A program made the translations under genes and the position numbers. From Methylobacterium nonmethylotrophicum (GTDB taxonomy: Bacteria > Pseudomonadota > Alphaproteobacteria > Rhizobiales > Beijerinckiaceae): a stretch of DNA of 64,000 nucleotides. The stretch is from positions 124,001-188,000 of the forward strand of contig NZ_SRLB01000006.1 of the NCBI RefSeq assembly GCF_004745635.1, in the 5' to 3' direction. Of the stretch, positions 19,140 to 26,645 are shown one piece after another (positions within the stretch are counted from its first letter, which is position 1; every line of letters starts with the position of its first letter). Under the pieces are notes generated by a model that was given only the letters and a program-made list of their open reading frames with translations, was not told the DNA's origin and ran no database searches.

Positions 19140-19216
19140 CGGGCGGGGCTCCTGTCCCTGGCGGAATGGCTTGCGTGTCGGCCGCTCGCGTGACGATCCG
19201 ATGACAGCGGCGGGCC

Positions 19217-19831
19217 TCACCCGTCCCGCAGGAGGGCCGCGAGCGCGGTGCTCAGGGCGGCGTAGCCGCTCGCGTTGAGATGGAGCCGGTCGGGTTCGAG
19301 GCCGGCGGCGGGATCGGGCGAGAGGGCGGCGTCGCAGTCGAGGAGGCGGAGCGCGTCGCGGCCCGCCAAGGCCCCGATGGCGTCATTGAGGGCGAGGCGG
19401 TCGGCCTCGCCGCGCCCCGGTGGGGGCGCCCGCCATGGCACGGTGGCCAGCACGACCACCGAAGGGGCCCAGGCGGCCCGCATCGCCGCCACCAGGGCGG
19501 CGAGGCCGGTCGAGACGGTGTCCGGATCGTCGCCCTCCGCGAAGCTGTTGGTGCCGACCATCGCGACGGCGAGGCGGGGCCGGATGGCAAAGGCCGCCAT
19601 CGCGGCGAGGCGCCAGCGGGTGGTCTGCACCCGGTCGCCGGGAAGGCCGAGATTGAGCGTCGGCACGCCGGTGGCGCGGTCGAGGTCCGGCCCGGGCCAG
19701 CCGGCGGCGAGCGAATCGCCGAGGATCACCGCCTCGGGCGCCGGCCCGGCGGCGAGGCGCGCCAGCATCGCGTGGTGATGACGAAGGCCCGTGTCCTTCA
19801 GCGGCGGGGCAGGGGGGCGAGCGTCGTTCAT
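19217..19831 (-). CDS. SGNH/GDSL hydrolase
   Basis: 204 aa. Block I VILGDSLAAGW with the catalytic Ser, block III AMVGTNSF, and block V DRLHLNASGY with the Asp-x-x-His dyad are all present, so the enzyme looks active. There is no signal peptide. The ATG at 19831 overlaps the upstream gene's stop by 4 nt (ATGA), so this is the third gene of an MBOAT-led operon. The expected role is esterase or O-acyl transfer/removal on a surface glycan. The decarboxylase gene begins 78 bp further downstream. Confidence 0.83.
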   Translation of the reverse strand: MNDARPPAPPLKDTGLRHHHAMLARLAAGPAPEAVILGDSLAAGWPGPDLDRATGVPTLNLGLPGDRVQTTRWRLAAMAAFAIRPRLAVAMVGTNSFAEGDDPDTVSTGLAALVAAMRAAWAPSVVVLATVPWRAPPPGRGEADRLALNDAIGALAGRDALRLLDCDAALSPDPAAGLEPDRLHLNASGYAALSTALAALLRDG

Positions 19832-20808
19832 CGGGGAGCCTGCCGTAATCCCAGCCGCTCCAGCACCTGGCGGCCGATCACCGGCGTATAATGCAGGTTG
19901 TCGAGCCAGGCCGCCGTCGAACCGGCGGCGGGATCGAAGGGATAGGGATTCCCGAGGTCGGTGAGGTCGCGAACCGGCCGCCCGCGGGCGGCGCAAAGCC
20001 GCATCACCGCCGCACGCCAGCGGTCGAAATCGTCGGTGAGCCCGAGATCGGCGAGGACCCGCCGCTGCGCGTCGCTGACCGGCGAGAGGTAGACGGTCAG
20101 CGCGACGCCCGAGAGCCGGTCGAGGGCGAGGTCGAGGCCCGCCAGGGTCTCGGGCCGGAACGGCACGGTGGTGCGCCGGCGCGTGGCGTCGTTCTCACGC
20201 GTCAGCGCCGGGGGCAGGGGCGGGTTCCGTCGGAAGCCGGCGCGGGTCCAGGCGCCCGGATCGTCGCCGCCCGCGACCGCCGCGAGCCGGCTGTCCTCAA
20301 GGGCATAGCGGCCGAGCACGCTGCCCATCAGCGCCGCGACCCGGCCGCTCGGCGTGGCGAGCGCCTCGTCGAGATGCACCGGCACGCTCGGGCGCGAGAA
20401 CATGTAGTAGTCGAGCCCGAGCGTCGCCCGGGCCGGCGCGCGCGCGGCGACCACCGCGGCGATCACCGGCAGTTCCGTGGCGATCAGCGCCGAGATGCCG
20501 GTGTTGAACACCCGGGGCGCCGGCACGGCCGTGACGTCGTCGGGGTCGAGGCCGTGATAGACCGTCGAGCTGCCGATGAGCGCGAGGTCGTAAGGCCGCG
20601 TCAGCGCCTGCAGCACCTTGGCCCGGCGGGTCTGCCGGTCGAGAAGGCGGCTGTTGCCGCCGGTCTCACGCAGCCAGGGCGGATCCTGGCGGAAGACCCA
20701 GTAGGCGTCGAACCAGATCACCCGCCCGGCGATCGCGGTGGCGAGGAGCGCGAGGCAAGCCGCCGTGAGCGCGAGGTAGCGGCGGGAGGCCGCCTCAGAA
20801 CCGGGCAT
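19828..20808 (-). CDS. Membrane-anchored SGNH-like protein, partner of the MBOAT acyltransferase
   Basis: 326 aa with one N-terminal membrane anchor (YLALTAACLALLATAIAGRVIW). The rest is periplasmic, with LALIGSSTVYHGLDP resembling SGNH block I and LDNLHYTPVIG near the C-terminus resembling the Asp-x-x-His block. This matches the AlgJ/AlgX/DltD-like partners that accept an acyl group from an MBOAT protein. It starts inside the end of the MBOAT gene (14-nt overlap) and ends overlapping the SGNH hydrolase. Family identity is inferred from motif and context. Confidence 0.68.
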   Translation of the reverse strand: MPGSEAASRRYLALTAACLALLATAIAGRVIWFDAYWVFRQDPPWLRETGGNSRLLDRQTRRAKVLQALTRPYDLALIGSSTVYHGLDPDDVTAVPAPRVFNTGISALIATELPVIAAVVAARAPARATLGLDYYMFSRPSVPVHLDEALATPSGRVAALMGSVLGRYALEDSRLAAVAGGDDPGAWTRAGFRRNPPLPPALTRENDATRRRTTVPFRPETLAGLDLALDRLSGVALTVYLSPVSDAQRRVLADLGLTDDFDRWRAAVMRLCAARGRPVRDLTDLGNPYPFDPAAGSTAAWLDNLHYTPVIGRQVLERLGLRQAPR

Positions 20809-22168
20809 AGATGAAGGCCTGGTTGGCGTCGTTGCCGACCTGAAGCAGGACCAGGGCCAGCACCAGGGCGGTCGCGGCGGCGGCCCAGCCCTGCGGGATC
20901 AGGCGCTCCGCCGCCTCGCGGGCGGTGGGGCCGAGAACCGCCAGGACGGCGGCGCCGGCGGCCAGCGGCCAGAACGCGGCCGCGACCCCGGTGGTGTCGG
21001 TGCCGAGGCCGAGGAGCCCGCGATAGACCGCGAGCGCGGTGGCGAAGTCCGGTGCCCGGAACAGCACCCAGGCGAGGCACACGAAGGTGAAGGTCGCGAC
21101 GACGCCCGCCGCCTCCGGCAGGGCGAGACCGGCGCGGCGCCACAGGACGTGAAGCCCGAGCGCGAGCCCGTGCGCCGCCCCCCAGGCCACGAAGGTGAGC
21201 CCGGCCCCGTGCCACAGGCCGCCGAGCGCCATGGTGGCCAAGAGCGCGAGGAGCTGGCGCGGCAGCCCGTGCCGGCTGCCGCCGAACGGGATGTAGAGGT
21301 AGTCGCGCAGGAAGGCCGACAGGGTGATGTGCCAGCGCCGCCAGAAATCCTGGATCGAGGCCGCCCGGTACGGCGCCCGGAAGTTGTCCGGCAGGCTGAT
21401 GCCGAACAGGAGCGCGAGGCCGAGCGCCATGTCGGTGTAGCCCGAGAAGTCGAAATAGAGCTGGAGCGCATAGCCGAGGGTCGCCTGCGTCGCCGCCGCG
21501 AAGCCGGGCTGCCCGCCCGCCGCCGCGGCCGCCCAGACCGGATCGACGAAGCTGCCGAGCCCGTCGCCGAGGAAGACCTTCTTGGCGAGGCCCGCCGTCA
21601 GCAGCGTCACCCCGCAGGCGGCGCGGTCGGCCGACGTCGCCTCGGGGCCGCGCAACTGGCCCAGAAGCTCGGAGGGCTGCACCAGCGGCCCGGCGATCAC
21701 CCGGGGGAAGAACGCGACATAGACGGCGTATTCGGGGAGCGTCATCCGCTCGGCCGTGCCGCGCCGCAGGTCGACCAGGTAGGCGACGTGCTGGAAGGTG
21801 AAGAACGAGATGCCGAGCGGCAACGCCAGCGCCACGAGCGGCAGGTCGGCCCCGGTCGCGGCATCGACGAGCGCTGCGAAGAAACCGAGATACTTGAACA
21901 GCCCGAGCAGCCCGAGGTCGAGGACGATCGCCGAGGTCAGGATTCCGGCGCGTCCGGTCCGCCGCCAGATCTCACCGGCGAGCCAGTTGAAGGCGATCGA
22001 GCCGGCGAGCAGCGGCACGAAGCGCAGGTCCCACCATCCGTAGAAGGCGAAGGACAGGAGAGCGAGCCAGGGGACGCGCCAGCCCGGCCGCCTCGCCACG
22101 CAGAGGGCGTGCAGCCCGAGCGCCACCGGCAGGAACAGCAGCAGGAACGGGAGGGAGTTGAAGGGCAT
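20795..22168 (-). CDS. MBOAT family O-acyltransferase (AlgI/DltB-like)
   Basis: 457 aa, about ten membrane helices, start ATG at 22168 (MPFNSLPFLLLFLPVALGLH). Family blocks: LLSFAFYGWWDLRFVPLL, LGISFFTFQHVAYLVDLRRG, YLYIPFGGSRHG and the key LGGLWHGAGLTFVAWGAAHG with the invariant His. MBOAT proteins move acyl groups across the membrane onto periplasmic polymers. The operon order MBOAT, SGNH-like anchor, SGNH hydrolase is that of a polysaccharide O-acetylation module. No polymer synthase is in the window, so the glycan is unknown. Confidence 0.92.
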   Translation of the reverse strand: MPFNSLPFLLLFLPVALGLHALCVARRPGWRVPWLALLSFAFYGWWDLRFVPLLAGSIAFNWLAGEIWRRTGRAGILTSAIVLDLGLLGLFKYLGFFAALVDAATGADLPLVALALPLGISFFTFQHVAYLVDLRRGTAERMTLPEYAVYVAFFPRVIAGPLVQPSELLGQLRGPEATSADRAACGVTLLTAGLAKKVFLGDGLGSFVDPVWAAAAAGGQPGFAAATQATLGYALQLYFDFSGYTDMALGLALLFGISLPDNFRAPYRAASIQDFWRRWHITLSAFLRDYLYIPFGGSRHGLPRQLLALLATMALGGLWHGAGLTFVAWGAAHGLALGLHVLWRRAGLALPEAAGVVATFTFVCLAWVLFRAPDFATALAVYRGLLGLGTDTTGVAAAFWPLAAGAAVLAVLGPTAREAAERLIPQGWAAAATALVLALVLLQVGNDANQAFIYARF

Positions 22169-22535
22169 GGCGGCGCCTCGCCGATCGTCAATCGGCGGTA
22201 GAGCAAGTTCGGTTCCGGGGAAAGTGTCGGCCTGCGGGACGGAGCGCCGGCGCGGGTCCGGCATCGGCGCCGTTGACTCAGCATCCCGCGCCGTCGCTGC
22301 CCCGGCTCGGCCTTCGGCGCCAGAGTAGGCTGCACTAATCGCTCCTCGGCGCAAGGCTTGGGTGAATCTCGGGATCCGGCGGACCGCCACGGCGTGCCGC
22401 GAAGCTGCCGGTTTATCAAAAGCATCTGTGGGAAATTCCGGGGTGAATAGGTCGGGACGGGTTGAAACCGCGGCGCGATGCCCGATATCGCAGCCATGCC
22501 CGTCGAACGGGTGCGTAAAATTAGGACGATTATCC
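22169..22535. other. 367-bp divergent intergenic region, MBOAT operon / MucR-like gene
   Basis: No gene is supported. An in-frame open extension of the MucR-like gene back to 22362 exists but has no ribosome site. The part 22410-22535 is locally AT-richer and would hold the regulator's promoter; MucR proteins commonly bind AT-rich sites in their own promoter. Confidence 0.4.
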
Positions 22536-23039
22536 GTGTCGCAAGAAAATCTGGTCCAGGAGGTCGATTTCGTCGCCCTCGCCGCCGATGTCGTCGCCGC
22601 CTACGTGGCCAACAACTCCGTCCCGGCCGCGGATCTCGCCGGCCTGATCGGCACCGTGCACAGCGCTTTCGTCACCCTCGGCCAGCCGATGGCCAAGGAG
22701 GCGGAGAAGCCGGTTCCGCTGATGCCGATCAAGAAGACGGTGACCCCGGACTACCTGATCAGCCTCGAGGACGGGAAGCAGTACAAGTCGCTCAAGCGCC
22801 ACCTCTCGACCCGCGGGCTCACCCCCGAGGAGTACCGGCGCAAGTGGGGCCTGCCTCACGACTACCCGATGGTCGCGGCCAACTACGCCGCGCAGCGCTC
22901 GGAACTCGCCAAGAGCATCGGCCTCGGGCGGGGCCGCACCGTTGCGGCGGCCGCCAAGCGCGCCGCGTCCGACGCCGTCGTGAAGGCGTCGGTCGCCGAG
23001 GCGAAGCCGGCCCGCCGCGGCCGCGGCCGGAGCGCCTGA
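22536..23039 (+). CDS. Ros/MucR-family transcriptional regulator lacking zinc-finger cysteines
   Basis: 167 aa from a GTG at 22536 with AGGACG 7 nt upstream; the protein then starts VSQENLVQEVDFVALAADVV as MucR proteins do. The DNA-binding region is SLEDGKQYKSLKRHLSTRG, LTPEEYRRKWGLPHDYPMVA, YAAQRSELAKSIGLGR, near-identical to MucR consensus. However, the Cys-x2-Cys pair of the Ros zinc finger is absent (SLEDGK where Ros has CLECG). Some rhizobial homologues are known to fold without zinc. The tail (40 aa) is Ala/Lys/Arg-rich. MucR proteins repress exopolysaccharide, motility and cell-cycle genes. Confidence 0.9.
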   Translation: MSQENLVQEVDFVALAADVVAAYVANNSVPAADLAGLIGTVHSAFVTLGQPMAKEAEKPVPLMPIKKTVTPDYLISLEDGKQYKSLKRHLSTRGLTPEEYRRKWGLPHDYPMVAANYAAQRSELAKSIGLGRGRTVAAAAKRAASDAVVKASVAEAKPARRGRGRSA

Positions 23040-23079
23040 AGCCGGCCTGCTGCCCGGCGGTTCATCGGGACCGGTGAGC

Positions 23080-23096
23080 GCCGCCCTCCGGGCGGC
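23080..23096. terminator. Hairpin between convergent genes
   Basis: Perfect 7-bp stem GCCGCCC / GGGCGGC with a TCC loop in the 98-bp gap between the MucR-like gene and the convergent repeat-protein gene. No T-run. Confidence 0.45.
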
Positions 23097-23137
23097 GGCT
23101 CATCGGGCGCGTGTCCCACGGGGGCCGAGCGGGCGCA

Positions 23138-23575
23138 TCACGCGGCCGCCGGATCATGCTGGCCGCGGTCGAGGGTGAACAGCGAGAACCCCGCGTGGGG
23201 CACGCGCCCTTCCTTGTAGCCGCTCTGCAGGAAATGCAGCTGGGCGCTGGCGATGGCGCCGGTGCGGATCGCCTCGCGGACATCCGGATAGGCGTCGAGG
23301 TAGAAGGCCTCGTCGACAGGGATCGCGTAGGGCAGCTTGCCCTCGAAATAGCCGTGCTTGACGAAGTGATCCTTGGCCGACGCGAATGCGCCGGCGGCCA
23401 CGGCCTCCTGCACGTCGCGATGACGGTCGAGATACCACACCTCATCGACCGGTACATGCTGCAGCATCTGCTGCAGGATGCCGAAGAACATATCCTTCCT
23501 GACAAGGACGCACTCTTCGTTCGTGCTCGTCCTGAAGTCGCTGATGTCGTCCCTCAGACTTGACCACAAAGACAT
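23138..23575 (-). CDS. Protein with two tandem ~41-residue FYLxxYPDVxxA repeats, function unknown
   Basis: 145 aa from ATG 23575 (an in-frame start at 23662 also exists but lies on the probable transcription start). After 40 helical residues come two tandem copies: VDEVWYLDRHRDVQEAVAAG...HFVKHGYFEGKLP and VDEAFYLDAYPDVREAIRTG...HFLQSGYKEGRVP. Similar units occur, as far as I recall, singly in large glycosyltransferases and surface-polysaccharide proteins. There is no signal peptide. The upstream DNA is AT-rich with a good promoter. It lies next to a MucR-like regulator, a family that controls polysaccharide genes. Confidence 0.72.
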   Translation of the reverse strand: MSLWSSLRDDISDFRTSTNEECVLVRKDMFFGILQQMLQHVPVDEVWYLDRHRDVQEAVAAGAFASAKDHFVKHGYFEGKLPYAIPVDEAFYLDAYPDVREAIRTGAIASAQLHFLQSGYKEGRVPHAGFSLFTLDRGQHDPAAA

Positions 23576-23662
23576 GAAGGAGCCCCGATTCCGCAAGTTG
23601 ACGCGGCCACGGAGTCGATTTCCGTGGCGTTTTACGTCGAGTTTTTTATTTTTGCTTCCCAC

Positions 23663-23690
23663 GGTATATATTTTTCTGACGCAATGTCAA
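23663..23690 (-). promoter_or_regulatory. Sigma-70-type promoter of the repeat-protein gene
   Basis: On the minus strand, a perfect -35 TTGACA (23690-23685) is separated by 16 bp from TATACC (23668-23663). The surrounding 23630-23690 is strongly AT-rich (runs of A and T), unlike the rest of the window. Transcription would begin near 23656, giving a leader of about 80 nt. Confidence 0.6.
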
Positions 23691-23948
23691 GCCGTCCTGG
23701 CAAGATCGGCCGTCTGAAAAATCCTGGTGCCTCGTGCAACGTGCATGGCATGCCCTAGCGCAACTTCTCCGCATCGGTGTCCGCCCCGGTCATTGAGCAC
23801 ACTGACGACATGATCATGACGGCCGCGCGCATGACCGGATCGGAACTCTGCGATTGAATTGTGCCCCGGTGCTGCGTGACCGGATCCACCCCGCCCCCGC
23901 CACGCTTCCACGTCCCGGGGATCTGCGCCGGTGGCCCGGCGGTCCGGC
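23691..23948. other. 258-bp gap between repeat-protein promoter and AraC gene, no gene seen
   Basis: Short open frames here have no ribosome sites or recognisable products. No repeats or hairpins of note were seen. Confidence 0.4.
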
Positions 23949-24971
23949 TCAGAGCAGCTCGCCGTGCCACGCGGCCAGGCCGGCGGCCGGTCCTGGGCCG
24001 AGAACCGGGTGTGCCTCCCCTCGTTCAAACCCCCCGCCCTGCGTGCGCCGCGCGCGGCGGTACTCTCCGGGCGGCACGCCGAACGTCTCGCGGAACACCC
24101 GTCCGGCATGGCTCGGCGACGTGAAGCCGGCCGCGGCGGTGAGCTCGTCGATCGTGCGGTCCTCACCCACCCGGGACAGGGCGCGGCGCAGACGCAGGAC
24201 GCGCTGGCTTTGCACGAAACGGGCCACACCGCCCGCGGGCTCGAACAGCCGGTAGAGCACGCTGCGCGACAGGCCGGCCCCGGACGCGATGGCGGCGGCG
24301 GTCAGGTCGCGATCCGCGAGATGCTGCGCGATGAAGGCGACCGCTCGGGCGCGGTCGCGGCCGGCCGCGACCGCGGGCGGCATCGGCGCGGCCCGGTCGC
24401 GCAGGGAGGCCAGGGTCGCACCGAGCACGAGGCCGAGGGAATCCGTCGCGGCGGCTGCGAGATCCGGCGTCAGCGTCGCCGCATGCGCCGCCAGGGAGCG
24501 CACGAGGTCGATCGCCAGGCCCGCCTCTGCGGGCCCGAGAACGCGACCGTGCAGGTCGAGCCCGTCCAGGACCGACGGGCCGAGGCGATCCCGGGCGACC
24601 GCGGCGGTGACGATGTGCGCACCGTCGGTCCAGGTCCGCTGCGGCCGGGTGAGGTCGAACAGGGCCAGGCCGCCGGCCTCGACCCGGCGCACCGTCCCGG
24701 GCACCTCCAGCATCATGCTGCCGGAGAGGACGAGGTGGATTGTGACGTGGTCGAAGCCGTCGCGGGCGACCCGGCGCGGGCTGCGGACGTGCGACACGCC
24801 GGCAAGGCGGCGGTCGAACAGGAGCAGCCGCGGCAGCCGGTGGGCGACGACCTCCGTCCGCAGCGGACCCGGCCGGCGGTCGACGTCGGCCCCTCCGCTG
24901 TAGAGCCTGCGGTAGGCCTCGAAGGCGGCCTCATCGCCGGCCGGATCCGGGCTCAGGGTGATCGTGTCCAT
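23949..24971 (-). CDS. AraC-family transcriptional regulator
   Basis: 340 aa from ATG 24971 (MDTITLSPDPAGDEAAFEAY). The N-terminal 200 residues resemble the AraC_binding_2 (OxyR/NahR-ligand type) sensor: DHVTIHLVLSGSMMLEVPG, FDLTRPQRTW. The C-terminal 110 residues are a two-helix-turn-helix AraC DNA-binding domain: AFIAQHLADRDLTAAAIASG, GLSRSVLYRLFEPAGGVARF, and AAGFTSPSHAGRVFRETFG. It overlaps the 3' end of the MFS gene by 41 bp on the same strand, so the two are co-expressed and it probably regulates that carrier. The effector is unknown. Confidence 0.87.
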   Translation of the reverse strand: MDTITLSPDPAGDEAAFEAYRRLYSGGADVDRRPGPLRTEVVAHRLPRLLLFDRRLAGVSHVRSPRRVARDGFDHVTIHLVLSGSMMLEVPGTVRRVEAGGLALFDLTRPQRTWTDGAHIVTAAVARDRLGPSVLDGLDLHGRVLGPAEAGLAIDLVRSLAAHAATLTPDLAAAATDSLGLVLGATLASLRDRAAPMPPAVAAGRDRARAVAFIAQHLADRDLTAAAIASGAGLSRSVLYRLFEPAGGVARFVQSQRVLRLRRALSRVGEDRTIDELTAAAGFTSPSHAGRVFRETFGVPPGEYRRARRTQGGGFERGEAHPVLGPGPAAGLAAWHGELL

Positions 24972-26277
24972 CGCGCGCTCGCGGGGCCGAGCGGCGGCCG
25001 GCCCGCATCGGCTCCACCGCGGTCGTCCTGCCGCCGTAGAGGAGAGCGCACGCGACGGCAATGATACCGACGGCATAGGCCGTGGCGTTGGTCGCCAGCA
25101 GGGCAAGGCCGAGTCCTGCCTCGCCGAACACACGGTCCGCCAGGAGCCCGACCGTCGGGGGCCCGACCCCGAATCCCGCCAGGGTGATGCCGGCCATGAA
25201 CGGTGCGGTGACGCGGCCCCGCAGGCCGCGCGGCGTGACGATCTGGAGGCCGGCGAGCGTCGCGACCGAGCCGATGCCGAGGCCGAAGACCATCGCGGCG
25301 AGCGCGGCGAGCCCGAGGACGGGGCCGTCCGCGAGACCGGCGAGGACGGCGAACGGCAAGGTGCCGACGAGGGAGCCGAGGAGCAAGGCTCCGCCGGGCA
25401 GGCCGCCTCCGGCCCGTCGGTCGAGCAGGCGGCCGCCTGCGATCTGGCCGAGCGGCGCGGCGGCGGCGACGACGAGGCCGAACAGCATGCCGGCGGAGGA
25501 GAGCGGCAGGGCGAAGCGGCGCACCAGGAGCGTGACCGCCCAGGCATTGGTCGTCTGGACGACGAGCGTCACGGCCGCACCTCCGAGGGTCAGGGCGGCG
25601 TAGCGGCCGGCGTGGCGGACGAGCCAGGGACCGACGCGCGCCGGCCGACGCGCCCCTCCCGCGCCCTCGCGCCCGGGATCGGAAAGGCGCAGGAGCAGGA
25701 GCGCCAGGACGAGGTTCGGCAGGGCGCTCAGCAGGAAGAGCACCCGCCAGGCCGCGACCGGGCCGCCGATTCCCACCGGCACCGTCGCGGGCAGCACCGC
25801 CAGGAGCCCGCCGCCCAGGATCAGCGCCGCGCCGCGCCCCAGGACGGCGCCGGCGGTGTAGAGCGAGACGCCGCGCCCGATCTGATCGCGCGGCTGGCGG
25901 GCGGCGATGAGCGCGAGGGCGGCGGGGGTGAGGGCGGCCTGGCCGAGGCCCAGCAGCAGCCGGGCGAGGACGAACTCGCCGAGATCCGTCGCCAGCCCGC
26001 AGGCCAGGGAGGCGACGCTCCAGACCAGGATCCCGCCGGCGATCAGGCGCGGGCGGTGGACCCGGTCGACCAGCGGACCGGCCAGGAGCGTCGCGACGGT
26101 GTAGGCCGCCACGAAGGCGGTGCCCTGCGAGAGGCCGAGCTCGAAGTCGCTCAGGCGCAGGTCGGCCTTGATCGCCGGGGCGACCAGGGCGGCGAGGAAC
26201 CGGTCCGCGAAGGCGAGGAGATGAGCGCCGGCAAGCAGCCAGACGCCCGGCCAGGCCGGCGCGAAGGGAAGCCGCAT
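24931..26277 (-). CDS. MFS transporter
   Basis: 448 aa, about 12 hydrophobic helices. Start ATG 26277 (MRLPFAPAWPGVWLLAGAHL). The first-half MFS motif is seen as GPLVDRVHRPRLI between helices 2 and 3, and GQAALTPAALALIAARQP follows helix 5; the repeat in the second half is GQIAGGRLLDRRAG. The layout DRFLAALVAPAIKADLRLSDFELG suggests a metabolite:proton symporter of the sugar/organic-acid branch. The substrate is unknown. The 3' end overlaps the AraC regulator. A 27-codon open frame lies 17 nt upstream. Confidence 0.85.
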   Translation of the reverse strand: MRLPFAPAWPGVWLLAGAHLLAFADRFLAALVAPAIKADLRLSDFELGLSQGTAFVAAYTVATLLAGPLVDRVHRPRLIAGGILVWSVASLACGLATDLGEFVLARLLLGLGQAALTPAALALIAARQPRDQIGRGVSLYTAGAVLGRGAALILGGGLLAVLPATVPVGIGGPVAAWRVLFLLSALPNLVLALLLLRLSDPGREGAGGARRPARVGPWLVRHAGRYAALTLGGAAVTLVVQTTNAWAVTLLVRRFALPLSSAGMLFGLVVAAAAPLGQIAGGRLLDRRAGGGLPGGALLLGSLVGTLPFAVLAGLADGPVLGLAALAAMVFGLGIGSVATLAGLQIVTPRGLRGRVTAPFMAGITLAGFGVGPPTVGLLADRVFGEAGLGLALLATNATAYAVGIIAVACALLYGGRTTAVEPMRAGRRSAPRARDGHDHPEPGSGRR

Positions 26278-26645
26278 GAGGTCGCCGTCTCCGCTCAGGA
26301 GGCCGGCGCGCCGAGACCCGGCGCGCCGCCGCTCGGGTGCCGGTCGATGCGGCAGGCGTCGCGGCGGGGATCGTTCATGGCGTGGCAGCTCTCGATGCGT
26401 GGAGACAAGGCTGCCGGCGATGCCGGCGCGCTGCCGACCGGAGACGATACTCTGGGTCACCCCGTCCTGGACCGTCGGCGACCGCCCGGACAACGGGCTT
26501 GCCAGCATGGCCGGCCTGCGCTTGAGTCACGGCCGGGCGGCGCGGGCCGAGGGCACGCCGGGCGCGCCGGGCCTCCGCGCGGGGGCGCCCCTTCGAGTGC
26601 TGCACCCGCGACCACCGCGCGGGCCCTCCCGTCCCGGAGCCTCTC
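26278..26645. promoter_or_regulatory. 368-bp divergent region, MFS / ureohydrolase
   Basis: Divergent promoter region. Apart from the 27-codon open frame on the minus strand (separate entry), no gene is seen. The half next to the ureohydrolase is extremely GC-rich with short GC palindromes such as GGGCGCGCC. Confidence 0.35.
26295..26378 (-). CDS. Possible 27-residue leader peptide upstream of the MFS gene
   Basis: An ATG at 26378 with GAGAG about 9 nt upstream opens a 27-codon frame that stops 17 nt before the MFS start. The peptide begins MNDPRRDACRIDRHPSG and ends GAPGLGAPAS. The core RRDACRIDR with its single Cys resembles short cysteine-containing leader peptides that couple translation to a downstream transporter or sulfur gene in other bacteria. 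This is only a position-and-motif argument; it could be a chance frame. Confidence 0.3.
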   Translation of the reverse strand: MNDPRRDACRIDRHPSGGAPGLGAPAS

